Positions 59,941-64,000 of a stretch of 64,000 nucleotides of DNA are shown piece by piece. The notes beneath the pieces are model-generated. The model did not search any database. It was not told the DNA's origin and saw nothing but the letters and a program-made list of their open reading frames with translations. The translations under genes were made by a program, and so were the position numbers. The stretch lies in assembly GCA_018816735.1 (NCBI GenBank), contig JAHIVH010000123.1, forward strand, positions 47,882 through 111,881. Reading direction: 5' to 3'. Every line of letters begins with the position of its first letter. The first letter of the stretch is position 1. The stretch is from Pseudomonadota bacterium. Lineage in GTDB: Bacteria; Desulfobacterota; Desulfobacteria; Desulfobacterales; JAHIVH01.

Positions 59941-61830
59941 ATGATCACAGGCAGGGGTTCTCCTTTTTTATTGACTGTATTTCTGGTGATACTTCTTTTT
60001 GATGGCATTTCTTCTGGCAAAGAGAACCACAGTTATGTGGAGGAACTGATTCAGAAAGCATCTGTTGAAAAACTGAGTGAGGACAGGTACTGGTATATTC
60101 TCATGCATTATCAAAAAGGGATCCGTGGAGTGAAGAGCCTGATCGATGATCCGTCCTTTTTTTTGTCTGAAAATGGCAAAACCAGTCCAAAGGAAGAACT
60201 TGAGGCAGCCATCAGGCTTTTTTTCAGTGATAAAGAAGAGGACCACTCTTTTGATATATGCGAATTTTTCGCCAGATATACCTGGCTGAAACAGATGATA
60301 GACGTAGATATGAAAAAAGTTTATCCCTGCTCATGCCAGGCTGTTTTGAATGTTAACCCCCAATCCGCAACGGTGGTGTTTCCCTCCTATTACATGAACA
60401 ATCCGGCATCCATGTTTGGCCACACGTTTATCAATATAAGGACCGGGTTTAAAAGTGACCATCTGGCCAACACCATAAATTACTCAGCCAGAACCGACGA
60501 AACAAACGGAATTGTTTTTTCGGTAAAGGGAATTTTCGGCATGTATAAAGGGTATTATTCGGTGTTGCCCTACTATAAAAAGATCCTTGAGTACAATGAT
60601 ATGGATAAACGGGATATCTGGGAATACGAACTCAATTTGACTCCGGAAGAGCTTGAAAAAATGGTTTTTCATATCAGAGAACTTGAGGGGAAATATACGG
60701 ATTACTATTTTTTTGATGAAAACTGCTCGTACAACCTGCTTTTTCTTCTCGAAGCCGCAAGGCCATCGGTTCATCTTACTGACCGGTTTTTGCTAAGCGT
60801 GATCCCCATAGATACCGTAAAGGCCATGAAAGAAGAAGGACTGATTCAGTCCGTGAATTTCAGGCCATCCAAGGTGACCTCCATTCAGGAAAAAGCGGAA
60901 GCATTTACGCCTGAAGCATGGGAACTCGCAAATCAGATCCTCGACAAGAGGATTTCACCGGAAAATTTGTTCCATATGGCGATAAAAACCGATGAAAAGG
61001 CAGCCATACTTGATTTCGCATCTGAGTATATTCAATATCAATATCTCAAAAAGGAGATCGAAAGTGAGGACTATCGGAAAAGGCTTTTGTCTGTTTTAAA
61101 AGTCCGCAGCAGGCTTGGAAAAAGAGGTATGTCTCCCCCCTCCCTGATACCCCGGCAGCCTGAAAAGGCACATGATTCAACTCTGGTAAGTGTGGGTGGC
61201 GGGACCTTGGATGGCGAGGGGTATGCTGAAATTGCCTTCCGACCGGCGCTGAATGAAATATGTGATCCGGATTTTCCGGATGATAATGGGATGCAGATAA
61301 AGTTTTTGGATACCAGGATGCGATATTGGCCGGATGATGATTCAGCAACACTGGAAGGCCTTGATGTGGTCAATGTCCGTTCCCTTTCTTCAAGAAGTGA
61401 TCTTTTCAAGCCGGTTTCATGGATGTTCCGTACAGGATTGAAACGAAACACCCTGGAAGACAAGGACAGAAAAATCGCTTATTACGTAAATAGCGGTGTT
61501 GGCGTATCTTATTTCAAGCCGATAACCGGGCTTTTTTATCTGCTTGCTGCAGGTGAGCTTGATCTGGACAATGCTTATCAGGATGGGTATCAGGCAGGTG
61601 CCGGTTTTGAATCAGGACTGATCAGGAGAATCTGTGATCCGGTAAAAATTCAGGTTTCAGGTACGGTCATGAAATTTTTTCCAGGCGACCACCCGATAGA
61701 GAAAAAAATATCCATAACCGGTCGCATCAGGATTTCAAGAAATCTTCACCTGGCTTTGGAAGCGTCATTGAATGATGTGGAAGATGACAGTTATCAGGAA
61801 TTTTCAGGAGGCGTGAATTGTTATTTCTGA
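59941..61830 (+). CDS. DUF4105 (Lnb N-terminal domain) membrane-associated protein
   Basis: About 629 residues. Signal peptide (MITGRGSPFLLTVFLVILLF), DUF4105 domain (about 100-330) with PASMFGHTFINI and the conserved FFDENCSYNLL whose Cys is the presumed nucleophile, then a C-terminal beta-barrel-like region (about 420-629). DUF4105 has been renamed after a lipoprotein N-acyltransferase (Lnb), so lipoprotein acylation is one possible role; here the barrel part suggests outer-membrane residence. ATG 59941 has AAGGAG upstream; ATG 59908 is also in frame. Confidence 0.85.
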   Translation: MITGRGSPFLLTVFLVILLFDGISSGKENHSYVEELIQKASVEKLSEDRYWYILMHYQKGIRGVKSLIDDPSFFLSENGKTSPKEELEAAIRLFFSDKEEDHSFDICEFFARYTWLKQMIDVDMKKVYPCSCQAVLNVNPQSATVVFPSYYMNNPASMFGHTFINIRTGFKSDHLANTINYSARTDETNGIVFSVKGIFGMYKGYYSVLPYYKKILEYNDMDKRDIWEYELNLTPEELEKMVFHIRELEGKYTDYYFFDENCSYNLLFLLEAARPSVHLTDRFLLSVIPIDTVKAMKEEGLIQSVNFRPSKVTSIQEKAEAFTPEAWELANQILDKRISPENLFHMAIKTDEKAAILDFASEYIQYQYLKKEIESEDYRKRLLSVLKVRSRLGKRGMSPPSLIPRQPEKAHDSTLVSVGGGTLDGEGYAEIAFRPALNEICDPDFPDDNGMQIKFLDTRMRYWPDDDSATLEGLDVVNVRSLSSRSDLFKPVSWMFRTGLKRNTLEDKDRKIAYYVNSGVGVSYFKPITGLFYLLAAGELDLDNAYQDGYQAGAGFESGLIRRICDPVKIQVSGTVMKFFPGDHPIEKKISITGRIRISRNLHLALEASLNDVEDDSYQEFSGGVNCYF

Positions 61831-61921
61831 TACGCTTTCCTGTGAATATATAAATAGAGGCGTCATTTCATCGGTTCATATTGATCTGCCATTAAAAGTA
61901 TCCCTGATCAGAAGTTTTAAT

Positions 61922-62656
61922 TTATTTTTTCCGCTTGTCACGAACATAAATCGCTTTTGAATTGGTGTCCCGCATTTGTCTTTCTTCCAAATCAAAAAGT
62001 TTCGTAGCAGATACCAGCTCACCCAGCTTCGCATATCCGTAGTTCCGCGGATCAAAATCAGGTGCTTGTTTGGCAATGTTTCCACCCACAGGTGCAAGGT
62101 GTGCCCACCCACTTTCATCGGAAGATGCCTCTACGGCATTTCGCAGCAAACTGACCAATTTTGTATCCTGTTTTAGCTCGCTGCTGGATTTTCTGACGAT
62201 GGCTTCATTTTCATCGGTCTTGGCGCGAAGAACCTCAGTATAAATAAATTTGTCACAAGCTGAAACAAAAGCAGGCGGTGTCTTTTGTTCACCAAAGCCG
62301 TACACAAACAATCCTGATTCCCTGATTCTTGATGCCAGCTTTGTAAAATCGCTATCGCTCGATACAATGCAAAATCCGTTGAAGTTGCCGGTGTATAACA
62401 GATCCATTGCGTCAATAATCATGGCGCTGTCAGTTGCATTTTTTCCTTTTGTATATGCAAATTGTTGCATCGGCTGAATGGAATAATGGAGCAGAACCTC
62501 TTTCCATCCTTTCAGGCCAGGTGCTGTCCAATCCCCATAGATTCTCTTGACGCTGGCGGTACCGTAATTTGCTATTTCTGACAGCAAACCATCCACAATA
62601 CTTGGTTGAGCATTGTCCGCATCTATAAGAACAGCTAATTTATCAGTATTTTCCAT
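61922..62656 (-). CDS. NYN-domain (LabA/DUF88-type) protein with C-terminal LOTUS/OST-HTH domain
   Basis: 244 residues. N-terminal NYN (PIN-like nuclease) domain (about 5-150): LIDADN, TDSAMIIDAMDLL and SSDSDF give the acidic metal-binding residues. C-terminal OST-HTH/LOTUS domain (about 170-240) with GWAHLAPVGGNIAK and YGYAKLGEL. The combination suggests an RNA-binding nuclease. ATG 62654-62656 has AGGAAATG upstream. It lies at the edge of the IS110 remnant. Confidence 0.9.
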   Translation of the reverse strand: MENTDKLAVLIDADNAQPSIVDGLLSEIANYGTASVKRIYGDWTAPGLKGWKEVLLHYSIQPMQQFAYTKGKNATDSAMIIDAMDLLYTGNFNGFCIVSSDSDFTKLASRIRESGLFVYGFGEQKTPPAFVSACDKFIYTEVLRAKTDENEAIVRKSSSELKQDTKLVSLLRNAVEASSDESGWAHLAPVGGNIAKQAPDFDPRNYGYAKLGELVSATKLFDLEERQMRDTNSKAIYVRDKRKK

Positions 62657-62967
62657 CGATTTATCATTTCCTGTTACACTCGGAATCTCCAGGCAAAAAA
62701 GGCCGCCGGAAGATTTTCAATTTATATAAAAACCACCCCGGCTTTTTGTGTCTGAAGCATTCTATTGATAATAGTTATGGTCTCCCTGGAAAAAACCAGG
62801 GGAGCTATCGTTAAACCCGCACAATCGTTTTCTGACCTCCGACGGGCAAATTTAAGGCGCCCATTCCCGGCCAGAAAACAATCCTGAGCGTTGCCCCCGG
62901 ATACCAGGTTGATTTAGAGTTGTTTTGCGAATTCAACACAATCAACCCAATTAACACGGCGGCAAAA
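62657..62967. other. Intergenic region, IS110 flank and a third 9-bp repeat
   Basis: No gene. Holds a hairpin CTCCCTGG...CCAGGGGAG (62784-62806) and, at 62932-62956, units AACACAATC, AACCCAATT of the 9-bp repeat. The last 100 bases resemble the left flank of IS110-family elements, which lack terminal inverted repeats of their own in many cases, so the exact end cannot be placed. Confidence 0.5.
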
Positions 62968-63060
62968 ATGAACTTTTACAAACAACAACACAAATACTAT
63001 TGTGGTATCGATCTTCATGCAAGAAAAATGTACGTTTGCATTATCGATCAACACGGAAGA
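62968..63060 (+). mobile_element. IS110-family transposase, N-terminal remnant
   Basis: ATG 62968 opens MNFYKQQHKYYCGIDLHARK, the start of the DEDD transposase domain (the first catalytic Asp is in GIDLH). Similarity is lost after about 30 codons (DQHGRSL); the frame continues only to 63120 without family features. The full transposase would be near 330-400 residues. So an IS110-family insertion has been mostly deleted, with its remaining end beside the toxin gene. Confidence 0.75.
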
Positions 63061-63096
63061 TCCTTACGGCCGTCTGACACGAGCTATTTGTTGGCG

Positions 63097-63387
63097 TCAA
63101 GATTTAGGTTGTTCTTGTAGCTGTGCGTCATGCCAAACTGCGACAATCCAAACAATATTACCTTTTATTTTATAAAAAATTCGGTGTGGTGCTACAATGA
63201 CTTCTCGATATGGAAGCTCTGGAAATTCAGGTATAATTCTTCCAGACTCTGGAAATTTTTCAAGCCTTCGTAGAATAGTTTCTGCTTTGTTTCGAAAGTT
63301 AATTGCTGCTGATGGTTTATCCTTTCTGATATAGGAAAGAGCAGAAAAGAATTGATCTCGAGCGGAAGGAGTGAATTAGACTTTCAC
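63097..63387 (-). pseudogene. RelE/ParE-family toxin with a stop at codon 4
   Basis: GTG 63385-63387 overlaps the antitoxin stop by one base, as in operonic toxin-antitoxin pairs. Codons read M-K-V-stop (TAA 63376-63378), then continue in frame for 92 codons: FTPSARDQFFSALSYIRKDK, LRRLEKFPESGRIIPEFPELPYREVIV, HRIFYKIKGNIVWIVAVWHD. This is a clear ParE/RelE toxin with no other defect. Just one base change (TAA from AAA, GAA or CAA) explains it. No ATG, GTG or TTG follows close enough to restart, so toxin should not be made unless the stop is read through or is an error. Confidence 0.85.
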
Positions 63388-63665
63388 TATGACTCCTTGG
63401 CCAAAAGATTATCCGTCTCAGCAAGGACAGCATCAAGGTCAAATCCTTTGCCTAACTCAATTTCCTTATCACCTTTGGCTAAAAGACGCAGCAAATCTTT
63501 TTCGTACTCGGATTTTTCATAAGCCTCAACCCCAATCAACACAGCCGCTGCTCGCCCTCTTTGGGTAATGATTAAAGTCTCATTAGTTTTGTTTAATTTT
63601 TTCAAAATTTTAGCCGCATCTTGTCGCAAATCACTTACGGGTATTATATTAGTTAATTTGTTCAT
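63387..63665 (-). CDS. Phd/YefM-type antitoxin
   Basis: 92 residues. IIPVSDLRQDAAKILKKLN and ITQRGRAAAVLIGVEAYE are the Phd/YefM DNA-binding fold; the C-terminal 40 residues (from about 53) would bind and neutralise the toxin. ATG 63663-63665 has AGGAGGT upstream. It is intact and probably autorepresses the operon. Its partner just downstream has an early stop. Confidence 0.92.
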   Translation of the reverse strand: MNKLTNIIPVSDLRQDAAKILKKLNKTNETLIITQRGRAAAVLIGVEAYEKSEYEKDLLRLLAKGDKEIELGKGFDLDAVLAETDNLLAKES

Positions 63666-63708
63666 GGCGTACCTCCTAATAATACATTTGGATGTACCAT
63701 TAAGCGAT

Positions 63709-64000
63709 CTATAAGTCAACCGACCTGATGTTCGTGGTATGCTGACCATCGGCAGGTTTCATCGTCCCTATTGATTTCAAAACATCACCAACAGAAGCCA
63801 GAGCGGTTGAGGTTTTGTGTTTTGGAGGAAGGATGGATTTGTCCTTGTCACCAAGGAACCGCTTCAGGAACTGTACACTCTGAACAAAACCTGATCCTGT
63901 AATAAGTTCCACCAGGTCGATGGTGTTATAGTTTCTTTTGCAGTCAAAACAACGGGCAAGATTGGTTTCGGGATTTACACCGGTATGGTAATTTTTGCAG
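63709..64000 (-). CDS. CHC2 zinc-finger (DnaG-like primase) protein, C-terminal part
   Basis: Partial at the window edge; about 96 codons. It reads (C)KNYHTGVNPETNLARCFDCKRNYNTIDLVE, the CHC2 zinc finger of primase-like proteins, then a helix FVQSVQFLKRFLG and a low-complexity tail, stopping at TAG 63709-63711. Stand-alone CHC2 proteins are common in mobile or accessory regions of this group. Lies 44 bases upstream of the antitoxin start in the same direction. The missing N-terminus prevents a finer call. Confidence 0.7.
   Translation of the reverse strand, partial: CKNYHTGVNPETNLARCFDCKRNYNTIDLVELITGSGFVQSVQFLKRFLGDKDKSILPPKHKTSTALASVGDVLKSIGTMKPADGQHTTNIRSVDL

Noticed and set aside
62704..62967. 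Possible tRNA or riboswitch from the hairpin at 62784-62806
   Set aside because: The hairpin is isolated; no cloverleaf or known riboswitch pattern surrounds it.

Overview
The window looks like chromosomal DNA of a Gram-negative sulfate-reducing bacterium of the Desulfobacterales type (inference). The strongest evidence is a qrcABCD locus (quinone reductase complex of sulfate reducers) next to a ResB/CcsB cytochrome c maturation pair. A class III PHA synthase, an oxygen-sensitive glycyl radical enzyme with its activase, outer-membrane barrels and a PEP-CTERM protein agree with this. Base composition is moderately AT-rich and most genes have clear Shine-Dalgarno sites.

Layout. 1-7.2 kb: the 3' half of pepN, a 7TM/SpoIIE-type phosphatase, and a composite discoidin/TIG/OmpA protein whose two halves are joined across an 11-T tract. 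7.2-11.7 kb: a GntR/FCD regulator divergent from a glycyl radical enzyme and activase, with two matching palindromic operators in the intergenic region. 11.7-18.2 kb: small secreted or unknown proteins, a 5'-truncated crotonase remnant, an LVIVD-repeat lipoprotein, a membrane protein with a degenerate PilZ-like tail, and a cytoplasmic GH13 amylase. 18.2-20.9 kb: a decaying stretch with an AhpD-like gene carrying a frameshift, an ECF sigma gene with an internal deletion, a surviving Fe-S protein, and an ABC-transporter chimera left by a deletion. 21-27 kb: a PilZ protein, a PEP-CTERM protein, a small membrane protein, comEC and murA. 27-35 kb: the Qrc operon, with an extra 55-residue membrane protein after qrcD, followed upstream by ccsB and resB. 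35-40.3 kb: envelope proteolysis and folding (M16 lipoprotein, zinc-ribbon membrane protein, PpiD). 40.3-41.6 kb: a gene-poor stretch. 41.6-43.9 kb: phaE-phaC. 44-58 kb: housekeeping and mixed genes (ABC-F, GAF-GspE ATPase, M48-TPR protease, queH, YggS, Maf, crotonase, phosphoesterase, double-SWIM SNF2 helicase). 58-64 kb: accessory material: a GrpB remnant broken at a 9-bp tandem repeat, barrel proteins, a DUF3015/DUF4105 pair, a NYN-LOTUS protein, an IS110-family remnant, a type II toxin-antitoxin pair whose toxin has an early stop codon, and the end of a CHC2 zinc-finger (DnaG-like) protein.

Two themes run through the window. First, gene decay: at least six genes are truncated, frameshifted, fused or interrupted, two of them at or beside a dispersed 9-bp repeat (TTGGGTTNN). 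Second, respiration and envelope biology: Qrc passes periplasmic electrons to the quinone pool, ResB/CcsB attach the haems that QrcA needs, and PpiD, M16 and M48 proteins maintain the envelope. The candidates for new biology are the unassigned glycyl radical enzyme cluster with its operators, the poly-T-joined surface/OmpA protein, the small Qrc-associated membrane protein, and the half-broken AhpD/sigma/Fe-S operon. No CRISPR array, tRNA or rRNA gene was seen.
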